DNA of 64,000 nt from Bacteroidaceae bacterium. Lineage in GTDB: Bacteria; Bacteroidota; Bacteroidia; Bacteroidales; Bacteroidaceae. Below the pieces are notes generated by a model that was not told the origin of the DNA, did not search any database, and worked only from the letters and a program-made list of their open reading frames with translations. The DNA lies in assembly GCA_017552435.1 (NCBI GenBank), contig JAFZPZ010000097.1:1-64000 (forward strand), given 5' to 3'. Shown here piece after piece: positions 34,682 through 41,447 of the stretch. Positions within the stretch are counted from its first letter, which is position 1; every line of letters begins with the position of its first letter. Made by a program: the position numbers and the translations under genes.

Positions 34682-36412
34682 TTATTTTATTCCCCCTAAA
34701 GGGGGGTAGGGGGTCCGTTTCCCCATCACCCTCAGGAAGTTCCCGCCCATGATGAGGCGGATGTCCTGTTCGGAAAAATGACGGAGCAGGAGGTGACGGG
34801 TGAAGTTGATTATCTCGGAGGCATCAGCCAGTCCTGGCACGCCACCGTCGCCGTCAAAGTCCGTTCCAAGTCCCACATGTTCTACGCCCATTATTCGAGC
34901 CGCATGACAGAGATGTTCGACGGCATCGATGATGGAGGCTTCACCTTCTTTGCGCAGGAAACCTTGATAGACTGTTGTCTGTGCCACGCCATCATGTTTT
35001 GCCAAAGCTCGCATCTGGTTGTCGGTAAGGTTGCGTGGATGGTCGCACAAAGCGCGAGCCGAACTGTGACTACAAACAATGGGAACCTTACTGAGTTCGA
35101 GCGCATCATAGAAGCTTTTTTCTGCGGCATGACTCATATCCACGAGAATGCCCAGGCGGTTCATTTCCTGCACCACTTCGCGACCGAAAGGACTTAATCC
35201 TCCATGTTCTGCATTGCCACGAGCTGAGTCGCAAATGTCATTGTCACCATTGTGGCAAAGCGTCATATAGACAATGCCGCGTTGCTTGAAATGCTTGAGC
35301 AGGCTGAGGTCGCGTCCGATGGCGTACCCGTTCTCGATGCCTCGCAGGATAGCTTTTTTCCCCTGTGCCTTGAGGCGCAAGATGTCTTCAGCTGTCTCTG
35401 CCAAACCAACGCGGTCGCTGTTAGCCCCAACAATCTCTTCAATCTGTGTGAGCAGGCGGTTCGTTTTTGCCGTAACAGCTTTGTAGGCTTCTGGCGTGCG
35501 TTCGCCCTGCGGCAGGTAAGCCACCATAATGGAGGCATCGAGCCGTCCTTCGGTCATCTTCGGCAGATTGACAAGCACTTTGTCGGAGCGAGTGCCGAAT
35601 ATTGTGGAATTCTCTTTGCTGTTGTTGGTGAAGAACATCGGCGTGTCGCAATGACTGTCTAATATAATAGATGTGTCGTGAATATGCTTTGCCTGCGAGA
35701 ACGTTTTAGCTTCGCCAGTGAGCCAGCGGAAAATGGGCGTCATCGTCTCGTCGCCCCCCAGAATGAAGCATTCCGGATGCCATTGTACACCCAGTACAGC
35801 CTTATGCTCACTACTTTCCACTGCCTCGATGATGCCGTCGGGACTTACTGCCGAGACACGCAGATGCGGTCCGGCTTCGCTCACAGCCTGGTGATGGAAC
35901 GAGTTGACAGCCAATTCGTCCTTGCCAAAGATGCTATAGAGCAGGCTTCCTTTCTCAATACTGACTGTGTGCGATGCAAATTCCCGCGGCATATCCTGCG
36001 AATGCTTAAGTTTTGCTCCCTTTCCTTGGATATAAATATCCTGATAGACTTTTCCGTCCAGGGCAGCCGCCATCACTTGTATACCGCGACAGATACCCAG
36101 CATTGGGATTTGGCGGTGGAATGCTTCGCGAGCCAGGAAGAGTTCTGCCTCGTCGCGTTGTGGACAGATACTATGCAGTTGAGGCAGCGGTTCTTCGCCT
36201 AAGAGCAACGGATTGATGTCGCCACCGCCGGAGAAGACAATGCCGTCGAGGTCGTTGAGCAAAGTGAGGAGTACCTCATGGTCATCGTGAGGCGGTATGA
36301 CGATTGGTGTGCCTCCAGCTTTAAGAACAGAGAGATAATAGCCTTGCGCCAGTTCGCATCCTTTTTCGCCGAAGTTGCCGGTAATGCCGATAAGAGGATG
36401 TTGGCGTGTCAT
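34682..36412 (-). CDS. Fusion of class I glutamine amidotransferase-like (C26) and M19 dipeptidase
   Basis: The 576-residue protein joins two enzymes. Residues about 5-230 are a peptidase C26 (gamma-glutamyl-gamma-aminobutyrate hydrolase) domain with SGGGDINP, nucleophile Cys108 in LGICRGIQ, and His/Glu in GVQWHPE (about 211-214). Residues about 245-570 are a renal-type membrane dipeptidase (M19) with metal ligands in LDSHCDTP (about 254-256), GIENGYAIG, LCHNGDND and VCSHSSAR. No signal peptide is seen, so it is probably cytoplasmic. Together they could split gamma-glutamyl and ordinary peptide bonds of one substrate. The C-terminus (RTPYPPLGGIK) is repeat-derived. The start overlaps the Lrp gene by 4 bases. 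Confidence 0.9.
   Translation of the reverse strand: MTRQHPLIGITGNFGEKGCELAQGYYLSVLKAGGTPIVIPPHDDHEVLLTLLNDLDGIVFSGGGDINPLLLGEEPLPQLHSICPQRDEAELFLAREAFHRQIPMLGICRGIQVMAAALDGKVYQDIYIQGKGAKLKHSQDMPREFASHTVSIEKGSLLYSIFGKDELAVNSFHHQAVSEAGPHLRVSAVSPDGIIEAVESSEHKAVLGVQWHPECFILGGDETMTPIFRWLTGEAKTFSQAKHIHDTSIILDSHCDTPMFFTNNSKENSTIFGTRSDKVLVNLPKMTEGRLDASIMVAYLPQGERTPEAYKAVTAKTNRLLTQIEEIVGANSDRVGLAETAEDILRLKAQGKKAILRGIENGYAIGRDLSLLKHFKQRGIVYMTLCHNGDNDICDSARGNAEHGGLSPFGREVVQEMNRLGILVDMSHAAEKSFYDALELSKVPIVCSHSSARALCDHPRNLTDNQMRALAKHDGVAQTTVYQGFLRKEGEASIIDAVEHLCHAARIMGVEHVGLGTDFDGDGGVPGLADASEIINFTRHLLLRHFSEQDIRLIMGGNFLRVMGKRTPYPPLGGIK
34690..34716 (-). repeat. Family B repeat at the C-terminus of the C26-M19 gene
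   Basis: TCCCCCTAAAGGGGGG followed by TAGGGGGTCC encodes the last residues of the fusion protein. Confidence 0.75.
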
Positions 36413-36906
36413 GACTCCTCGAGTGCCGTTGGTTTTGTCTCGGCATGCTGGGCACCGATGGGTACTTCTTTCTTAATGCTTTGCTTCAGCGAGATGAGTG
36501 TTTCGGTGGAAACGACACCATTTATCTCCTGCAAACGGTCGTTGAGCAGTGTCATGAGATGTGCATTGTCGCGGGCATAGAGTTTGATGAGCATTGTGTA
36601 GGGGCCAGTTGTGAAATGGCATTCCACAATTTCGGGAATTTTCTCGAACTCCTCTACAACGCTCTTATACAGCGAACCCTTTTCGAGGGTAATGCCGACG
36701 TAAGTACAAGTGCTGTAACCGAGGCTGGCGGGATTAACGTGGAAACCGGAACCGATGATGACACCTGCATCGACAAGATGCTGTACGCGCTGATGTACAG
36801 CAGCACGGCTTACACCGCATTCTGCAGCCACATCTTTAAAAGGAATGCGAGCGTTGCAGGAAATCATTTCCAAAATCTTTTTGTCTAATTCATCTACTTT
36901 TACCAT
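36409..36906 (-). CDS. Lrp/AsnC-family transcriptional regulator
   Basis: The 165-residue protein has an N-terminal winged helix (DELDKKILEMISCNARIPFKDVAAECGVSRAAVHQRVQ, about 5-43) and a C-terminal RAM/AsnC effector domain (YTMLIKLYARDNAHLMTLL, about 100-120). It is the first gene of a four-base-overlapping pair with the C26-M19 peptidase. This suggests that it senses an amino acid and controls peptide or amino-acid use by the downstream hydrolases. The C-terminal tail (about 148-165) has low complexity. Confidence 0.92.
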   Translation of the reverse strand: MVKVDELDKKILEMISCNARIPFKDVAAECGVSRAAVHQRVQHLVDAGVIIGSGFHVNPASLGYSTCTYVGITLEKGSLYKSVVEEFEKIPEIVECHFTTGPYTMLIKLYARDNAHLMTLLNDRLQEINGVVSTETLISLKQSIKKEVPIGAQHAETKPTALEES

Positions 36907-36936
36907 GATACTTGCTTTTTCTTGTTAATTTGATAG

Positions 36937-36967
36937 CAAAAGTAGCGCTTTTTCTTCATATTGCAAT
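36937..36967 (-). promoter_or_regulatory. Promoter for the Lrp-peptidase-sufE operon
   Basis: On the minus strand TACTTTTG (36937-36944) fits TAnnTTTG, with ATTG instead of TTTG 19 bases upstream. It is near-consensus. Confidence 0.6.
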
Positions 36968-37027
36968 ACAAAAACAAAGAAAAAAGCGTAAAAAGGGAAG
37001 TTTTTCTTGCAAAATGCAAGCAAAGTA

Positions 37028-37104
37028 ATCTTTAATCCCACTTTTTAATCCCTAATCTTTAATCCTTAATCCTTAATCCTTAACCTTTAACCTTTAACCC
37101 TTAA
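37028..37104. repeat. Long heptamer array downstream of xerD
   Basis: About ten tandem units of the CCTTAAT/CTTTAAT/CTTTAAC type run for some 75 bases and supply the last codons of xerD. This is the longest such array in the window. Confidence 0.8.
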
Positions 37105-38023
37105 TGTTCCTCGGATGATGCTCCAGAATTTCCTTCCGTAGGTGACTCTTGTCAATGTGCATGTATATCTCGGTGGTGCTGATGTCTTCGTGTCCCAGCA
37201 TAGCCTGGATAGCACGCAGGTTGGCTCCGCCCTCCAGTAATTGTGTGGCGAAACTATGGCGGAAGGTGTGAGGACTGATGGTTTTGCGTATTCCAGCCTT
37301 TGCTGCATAATCCTTTATATAAACGAAGAGTGAGATGCGGCTAAGGTGCTTGCCGCGACGAAGTGAGACAAAAACATAATCCTCTTCACCCGGCTTAACA
37401 GTGAAACCTTGTCGTATGACAAACCAGTCTCGCAGCCGATTGATGGCAGTGTCTCCGATGGGAACAAGGCGTTCCTTTCGACCTTTGCCGTGAACGCGGA
37501 TGTAGCCTTCTTCCAGATAAAGTTCGCTTATCTTCAGATTACACAGTTCGCTGATGCGCAGGCCGCAGCTGAAAAGCACCTCGATGATGGCGATGTCGCG
37601 CACACCTTCCGGTTTGCTCTGATCTATAGCAGCCTCGATGGCATCAATCTCCGGCAGGCTCAGCACTTCGGGCAAGTGCTTGCCTATCTTCGGGCTTTCC
37701 AATAACTCTGTAGGATCTGTCTCCACCTCTTTCTCGATGGTCAGGAAACGGTAAAAGGAGCGTACCCCGCTCAGGATACGTGCCACCGATCGCGGCCCGA
37801 CGCCCAGATTCTGTAGGGCGCATGCAAAGTGGTCCAGTTGCTCGAGGGTAACATTACGGAAATCGATGCCCTCGTCGGCATAATAATTGAGCAGTTTCTG
37901 CAGGTCTTTCAGATAGGCATCCAGCGTGTTCGCAGTATAGGAGCGCTCCAATCGCAGGTATTGGATATAACGCCGCAGGATAGCAGGATCGATAGTGCCA
38001 GTATTTGTCAGTTTGTAGGGCAT
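37094..38023 (-). CDS. xerD: Site-specific tyrosine recombinase XerD
   Basis: The 309-residue recombinase acts with XerC at dif to resolve chromosome dimers. The N-terminal SAM-like domain (about 12-95) is followed by the catalytic domain with Arg156 (CGLRISEL), Lys180 (HGKGRKER), His252 and Arg255 (PHTFRHSF), His278 (LGHED) and Tyr287 (TEIYMHI). It lies beside housekeeping genes and lacks integrase-type insertions, so it is more likely the housekeeping enzyme than a phage or transposon integrase. The codons before the start also contain a TTCATAG array. Confidence 0.9.
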   Translation of the reverse strand: MPYKLTNTGTIDPAILRRYIQYLRLERSYTANTLDAYLKDLQKLLNYYADEGIDFRNVTLEQLDHFACALQNLGVGPRSVARILSGVRSFYRFLTIEKEVETDPTELLESPKIGKHLPEVLSLPEIDAIEAAIDQSKPEGVRDIAIIEVLFSCGLRISELCNLKISELYLEEGYIRVHGKGRKERLVPIGDTAINRLRDWFVIRQGFTVKPGEEDYVFVSLRRGKHLSRISLFVYIKDYAAKAGIRKTISPHTFRHSFATQLLEGGANLRAIQAMLGHEDISTTEIYMHIDKSHLRKEILEHHPRNIKG

Positions 38024-38030
38024 AATTATG

Positions 38031-38066
38031 AGTTCATAGTTTAAAGTTCATAGTTCATAGTTAAGA
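38031..38066. repeat. Heptamer array (TTCATAG type)
   Basis: AGTTCATAGTTTAAAGTTCA-type units lie directly upstream of the xerD start. Confidence 0.7.
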
Positions 38067-38112
38067 AAAGTGGCAAATAAAGGAAAAAATTTTTCATTTT
38101 TCATTTATTTTA

Positions 38113-38120
38113 TATCTTTG
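38113..38120 (+). promoter_or_regulatory. -7 box (TATCTTTG) for aroQ
   Basis: TATCTTTG follows a short TTTTCAT repeat. A 90-base leader containing family E copy 3 separates it from aroQ. Confidence 0.65.
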
Positions 38121-38125
38121 TAGCG

Positions 38126-38173
38126 GGTTCCGCGCATTAAAAGCGCGCCTTAGTGCCTAAAAACATCTAAGAA
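38126..38173 (-). repeat. Family E hairpin repeat, copy 3, in the aroQ leader
   Basis: On the minus strand this matches copies 1 and 2 (TTCTTAGATG, then TTTTTAGGCA, AAGGCGCG and GCGCGGAA). Hairpins CGCGC/GCGCG and the weaker TGTT/GGCA would form in the aroQ leader mRNA. Confidence 0.6.
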
Positions 38174-38208
38174 CTAAAACTTTTCGACAACAAAAGTACA
38201 ACAAAATT

Positions 38209-38646
38209 ATGAGAATTCAAATTATCAACGGCCCAAATCTTAATCTTTTGGGCGTTCGTGAGCCTGAGATTTACGGTAAGCGTGCATGGGAAGACTACCT
38301 GAAAGAGCTTCGTGCTCGTTTTCCTAAGGTACGTATCGACTATTTCCAGAGCAATCTGGAGGGTGAGATCATCAACAAGATTCAGGAGATTGGTTTTGAC
38401 CGTGATGGTATCGTTATCAACGCAGGTGCCTACACACACACCAGTATCGCCATCCTCGATGCCCTGAAGAGCGTGAACGCACCTGCCGTAGAAGTGCATA
38501 TTACTAATGTCTATCAGCGCGAAGTGTTCCGCCGTCGTTCCATCATCAGCCCGGGATGTGTGGGCTTCATTGGTGGCTTCGGTTTGGACAGTTATCGCCT
38601 TGCTATCGAGGCATTGGTGGATAGCACCAAGCAGCCGACCCCCTAA
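38209..38646 (+). CDS. aroQ: Type II 3-dehydroquinate dehydratase
   Basis: This is the third shikimate-pathway enzyme, the small dodecameric type II form. The 145-residue protein shows INGPNLNLLGVREPEIYG (catalytic Tyr22), FQSNLEGEIINKIQE, INAGAYTHTSIAI and EVHITNVYQREVFRRRSI with the conserved His and Arg. The last residues (KQPTP) end in a partial family B sequence (GACCCCCTAA), which may have shifted the stop. The stop overlaps the start of the O-methyltransferase gene by one base. Confidence 0.95.
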   Translation: MRIQIINGPNLNLLGVREPEIYGKRAWEDYLKELRARFPKVRIDYFQSNLEGEIINKIQEIGFDRDGIVINAGAYTHTSIAILDALKSVNAPAVEVHITNVYQREVFRRRSIISPGCVGFIGGFGLDSYRLAIEALVDSTKQPTP

Positions 38647-39275
38647 TGTCTCTCGACGAGTACATCCTGCAGCACATAGATGCCGAGGGTGACTATCTCC
38701 ACGCCCTTTGGCGCGACACGCAGTTATGTCTCTCATACGGACAAATGGCGAGTGGCCATCTGCAGGGACGTGTGCTTAAGATGCTTGTGCGAATGGTACA
38801 GCCGTTGAAGGTGCTCGAGTTGGGCACTTTCAGCGGCTATGCTACTTTGTGTATGGCGGAGGGACTGGGCGAAGGTGCCGAGATCCATACCTTCGAGATA
38901 TTCGACGAAAACGAAGACTTCCTCAAGAAATGGCTTGGCGAAAGTCCCTATCGTGACAAGATTCATTTGCACATTGGCGATGCCCTACAACTTGTTCCCC
39001 AGATGGAGGAACGATGGGACTTTGCCTACATTGATGCCGACAAGCGCGAGTATGTGGCTTACTACGAAATGCTGTTGCCCTTGATGCGTCCTGGCGGTTA
39101 TATCGTTGCCGACAATACCTTGTGGTACGGTCATGTTTTGGAGAAGGCTCGCGAGAGCGATGTCCAAACGCGTGGCGTACAGGCCTTCAACGACTTTGTC
39201 GCCTCCGACCCCCGCGTCGAGAAGGTCATTCTGCCTCTCCGCGATGGGCTAACCGTTATAAGAATCAAGGATTAG
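38646..39275 (+). CDS. O-methyltransferase family 3, SAM-dependent
   Basis: The 209-residue class I methyltransferase shows VLELGTFSGYATLCMAE (SAM site, about 57-73), HTFEIFDENEDF, FAYIDADKREYVAYYEMLLPLMRPGGYIVADN and a C-terminal ILPLRDGLTVI. These are the motifs of the catechol/caffeoyl-CoA O-methyltransferase family; the bacterial substrate is unknown. It is translationally coupled to aroQ. No clear terminator follows it; a small CGTTATAACG palindrome lies just past the stop. Confidence 0.92.
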   Translation: MSLDEYILQHIDAEGDYLHALWRDTQLCLSYGQMASGHLQGRVLKMLVRMVQPLKVLELGTFSGYATLCMAEGLGEGAEIHTFEIFDENEDFLKKWLGESPYRDKIHLHIGDALQLVPQMEERWDFAYIDADKREYVAYYEMLLPLMRPGGYIVADNTLWYGHVLEKARESDVQTRGVQAFNDFVASDPRVEKVILPLRDGLTVIRIKD

Positions 39276-39306
39276 ATGTTTCGTTATAACGACATACTCT
39301 TTAACC

Positions 39307-39531
39307 TTATTCCTTTTCTTCCGATATCTTTTCAAGGCGAACAGGCCGTGCTGCGTAGAGGGCTACCACTCGGTCGATTGGTTGTTTCTCGACCTTAACT
39401 GGTGGAGGGCCGTAAAGCACCACGCGATCATCCGTTTGTGCCTTTTTTGTTGTCTTGCAAGAGCTAAAGCCCAACAAGGCAATAAGTGAGCCCAACAGCA
39501 GGTTCCAGAATGAATAGAATTTCTTTGCCAT
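39307..39531 (-). CDS. Small lipoprotein of a radical-SAM/lipoprotein system
   Basis: The 74-residue precursor has a hydrophobic segment with lipobox ALLGFSSC (Cys25). The exported part is only about 50 residues long and holds two related units, DRVVLYGPPPVKVEK (35-49) and DRVVALYAARPVRLEK (53-68). The ALLGFSSC plus YGP pattern next to a radical SAM gene matches the Bacteroidetes small-lipoprotein/rSAM pairing (the TIGR04133/TIGR04134 kind, recalled from memory). I infer that it is the substrate of the rSAM enzyme upstream. The chemistry and role are unknown. The gene is last in a three-gene operon, 38 bases after the rSAM stop. Confidence 0.7.
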   Translation of the reverse strand: MAKKFYSFWNLLLGSLIALLGFSSCKTTKKAQTDDRVVLYGPPPVKVEKQPIDRVVALYAARPVRLEKISEEKE

Positions 39532-39569
39532 AATTATTGGTCGTTTAGTCGTTTTGTTGTTTAGGGAAT

Positions 39570-40661
39570 CTACAGCTGTAGCAAATTTTTACTCTTCACT
39601 TTCTTCAGGTTGCACAGCAACAATCGTCCGTCGTCGTCTCTGAGATGGAGGCCGTTCCCTTCGCAGTAGCGCCAGAAACGGCAGTCCTTGCAGTCGTCGC
39701 GCTTCATCCATTCGTGATTGCGATGCAGCTCGAAGCGATGCTCCCAGACATCCATGAAGTCGTCCTCGTAGATGTTCCCCTGTTTGTAGTTATAGCGGAT
39801 GCTGGTGCAGGCGCTGATGCTGCCATCCACAAGAACAGAGGCTATCGTCACACCTGCCGAACAGCGGAACATCCAGTCGCGCGCTTCGCCTTCGTATGGC
39901 CCCAGGAAGCCCTCGCAACCGTAGGAGGCGTGTATCTGTCCCTCCTTGCGTGTCTGGCGGATGAAGTCTAGCAGCCCCCTCATCTGTTCGCTTGTCAGTT
40001 GCAGTTCTTTGTCCTGAGCGCCTCTTCCTACAGGGAAAATCGTTGCCAGTCGCCAGTCGGTCACACCTTTATTAATAAGGTAGTCACGCAGTTGAGGCAG
40101 TGTGTCGTAGTTGTGCTGATGTACACAGGTCATCACGTCGTAAGCCACACCCCCGTCCGCCACAATCATATCGATGGCCTGACTTGCCATACGGAAGCAG
40201 TCGGGATGTCGGCGGAGCCAGGTATGCTGTTCTTCGAGGCCGTCGAGGCTGACAGTAACGGAGCAGAGACCTGCCTCCCGGAGTTGGGCGAAGAGTCCGG
40301 GTGTCAGGTAGAGTCCGTTCGTCACCATTCCCCAAGGGAAGCCTCGCTGGCTGATGCCTTTGGCGCACTCCACAACATCCTCTCTGACAAGCGGTTCGCC
40401 GCCACCCAGGATGATGAAGACATCGCCCGGGTTTCGCTTCTGGGCGATATTGTCGAGCACTCGGAAGAAGTCCTCCTTGGGCATATCGGGCGTAGAGGAG
40501 ACCTGCCGGCAGTCGCTGCCGCAATGCCGGCAATGGATGTTGCAGCGCACGGTACTCTCCCAGAACACCTGGCGGAGCGGATGTTCTCTTCGCAAGTTCT
40601 TGTTCTGCTGCCGTGCCAACTCGAGAGCCAACGTTCGTCGTATGCCTAACTTGTTACACAT
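39570..40661 (-). CDS. Radical SAM/SPASM maturase
   Basis: The 363-residue protein has the 4Fe-4S motif CNIHCRHC (Cys40, 44, 47), LGGGEPLVREDV, VTVSLDGLEEQH and a C-terminal SPASM region with Cys in YGCEGFLG, MFRCSAG, ISACTSI, DDCKDCRFWRYCEGN and LLLCNL, enough for two auxiliary clusters. SPASM enzymes modify peptides (thioether, C-C links, epimers) or prepare cofactors. The neighbour lipoprotein points to peptide modification. Members of this lipoprotein-associated group are characterised poorly or not at all. The start overlaps the HExxH gene by 8 bases. Confidence 0.9.
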   Translation of the reverse strand: MCNKLGIRRTLALELARQQNKNLRREHPLRQVFWESTVRCNIHCRHCGSDCRQVSSTPDMPKEDFFRVLDNIAQKRNPGDVFIILGGGEPLVREDVVECAKGISQRGFPWGMVTNGLYLTPGLFAQLREAGLCSVTVSLDGLEEQHTWLRRHPDCFRMASQAIDMIVADGGVAYDVMTCVHQHNYDTLPQLRDYLINKGVTDWRLATIFPVGRGAQDKELQLTSEQMRGLLDFIRQTRKEGQIHASYGCEGFLGPYEGEARDWMFRCSAGVTIASVLVDGSISACTSIRYNYKQGNIYEDDFMDVWEHRFELHRNHEWMKRDDCKDCRFWRYCEGNGLHLRDDDGRLLLCNLKKVKSKNLLQL

Positions 40662-40977
40662 AGTGAAAATGTTTTCTCTTCTTTAGATAGTCTAGGTCAT
40701 CCTGGTGCCTATATGCCTCCTTCTCAAAGCGGATATGGAAATATGCTTTCTTCCCGTCCCGGTATTTTATGTAGAGAACGAACCACTCAATCCCGTACCA
40801 AAGGAAAAAGGGAAGATAGAGCAACTCCTTTTGTTGTGCGGCATGTATCCTTTCGTGGTTGTATTCAGAAGAATCGAGCGGCCTGACCGAAAAGATAAAC
40901 CCAAACAGGCATATAGCCAGATAGGAACTCCCCATCGGGTGCCTTTTAATCAGAATTATCTTTTGGCCTTTGGTCAT
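40654..40977 (-). CDS. Membrane protein with HExxH motif, first gene of the rSAM operon
   Basis: The 107-residue protein begins MTKGQKIILI and has two hydrophobic stretches (about 19-31 and 52-70). The sequence NHERIHAAQQKELLYLP contains HERIH (41-45) and a downstream Glu (about 64), as in gluzincin-like metalloproteins. Similar short NHERIH-type proteins occur in other Bacteroidetes without known function. In this operon it could be a leader protease or a chaperone, which is inference. The very basic tail (DYLKKRKHFHYV) overlaps the rSAM start. ATG 40977 is used because a longer start overlaps the promoter. Confidence 0.75.
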   Translation of the reverse strand: MTKGQKIILIKRHPMGSSYLAICLFGFIFSVRPLDSSEYNHERIHAAQQKELLYLPFFLWYGIEWFVLYIKYRDGKKAYFHIRFEKEAYRHQDDLDYLKKRKHFHYV

Positions 40978-41001
40978 ACTCCGAATATCATAATCCGACT
41001 G

Positions 41002-41032
41002 CAAAGATAAGAATTTTTGAGCATAATACAAC
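41002..41032 (-). promoter_or_regulatory. Promoter of the rSAM/lipoprotein operon
   Basis: On the minus strand TATCTTTG (41002-41009) lies 25 bases before the start codon, with GTTG instead of TTTG 19 bases upstream. The same box excludes the longer start at 41034. Confidence 0.65.
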
Positions 41033-41083
41033 AAAGAATCCGCTTTAATTTTTGAACATAGGTGCGTGAAACGAAAAACCTAT

Positions 41084-41123
41084 ATCCGTGAGTCAGCTAA
41101 GTTGTCTTAGTTGACCCACGGAT
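41084..41123. other. Long hairpin upstream of the rSAM operon
   Basis: ATCCGTGAGTCAGCTAAG pairs with CTTAGTTGACCCACGGAT over a TTGT loop: 18 positions with one G-U pair and one A-C mismatch. There is no T tract on either side, so it may be an operator or a structured RNA rather than a plain terminator. Confidence 0.6.
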
Positions 41124-41177
41124 AATTCGAGAGTATGCGAAGAAAATTATGTTATACTGGGGGAAAAACAACTTTGT

Positions 41178-41371
41178 CTTAGGGATAAAAGTCTTTTTTA
41201 GGGGTTATAAAACTTTTTTCAAGCCTTGAAAATATATAACCAAGGCTTGAAAATATATAACCAAGCCATGAAAATAAATTTTCAAAGCTTGAAAATAGTT
41301 TTGTCCGCGGTATTAAGATCTTTTATATCGGGTATTAGAATGTTTTGTCCTTAGGTGTTTATGATTTTGCC
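41178..41371. repeat. 21-bp tandem repeat array
   Basis: Four clear units of CAAGGCTTGAAAATATATAA-plus-C begin at 41220, 41241, 41262 and 41283, each with an imperfect CAAGSCTTG palindrome. Worn units with the same approximate 20-22 bp spacing (TAGGGNTATAAAA-TTTTT and CGGGTATTAGAATGTTTT-like) appear on both sides. The stretch from 41033 to 41390 has no gene; it holds this array and the hairpin at 41084-41123. Confidence 0.7.
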
Positions 41372-41390
41372 TCCGGGCTTTATGAAAACA

Positions 41391-41422
41391 AAAAAAGAGC
41401 AGCGCCCCGAAAGGTGCTGCTC
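41391..41422 (-). terminator. Terminator of the Hsp20 gene
   Basis: On the minus strand GAGCAGCACC pairs with GGCGCTGCTC (one wobble) and is followed by a T-rich run (TTTTTTTG). Confidence 0.85.
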
Positions 41423-41447
41423 CTCTATCATAGAGTGCCGTGCTGAG

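Noticed and set aside
37028..37104. Long heptamer array considered as a CRISPR array
   Set aside because: Units are 7 bp, directly adjacent and without unique spacers. No cas genes are present.
37094..38023. Tyrosine recombinase considered as a mobile-element integrase
   Set aside because: Length, domains and the housekeeping surroundings fit XerD. No attachment-site repeats or cargo genes flank it.
38121..38208. aroQ leader considered as a riboswitch
   Set aside because: The only structure is a family E repeat that also occurs in two non-leader positions. No known riboswitch core is visible.
41178..41371. 21-bp array considered as a CRISPR array or origin iterons
   Set aside because: There are no spacers and no cas genes. 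Iterons would need a Rep gene or dnaA boxes nearby, and none are seen; a regulatory role is only a possibility.
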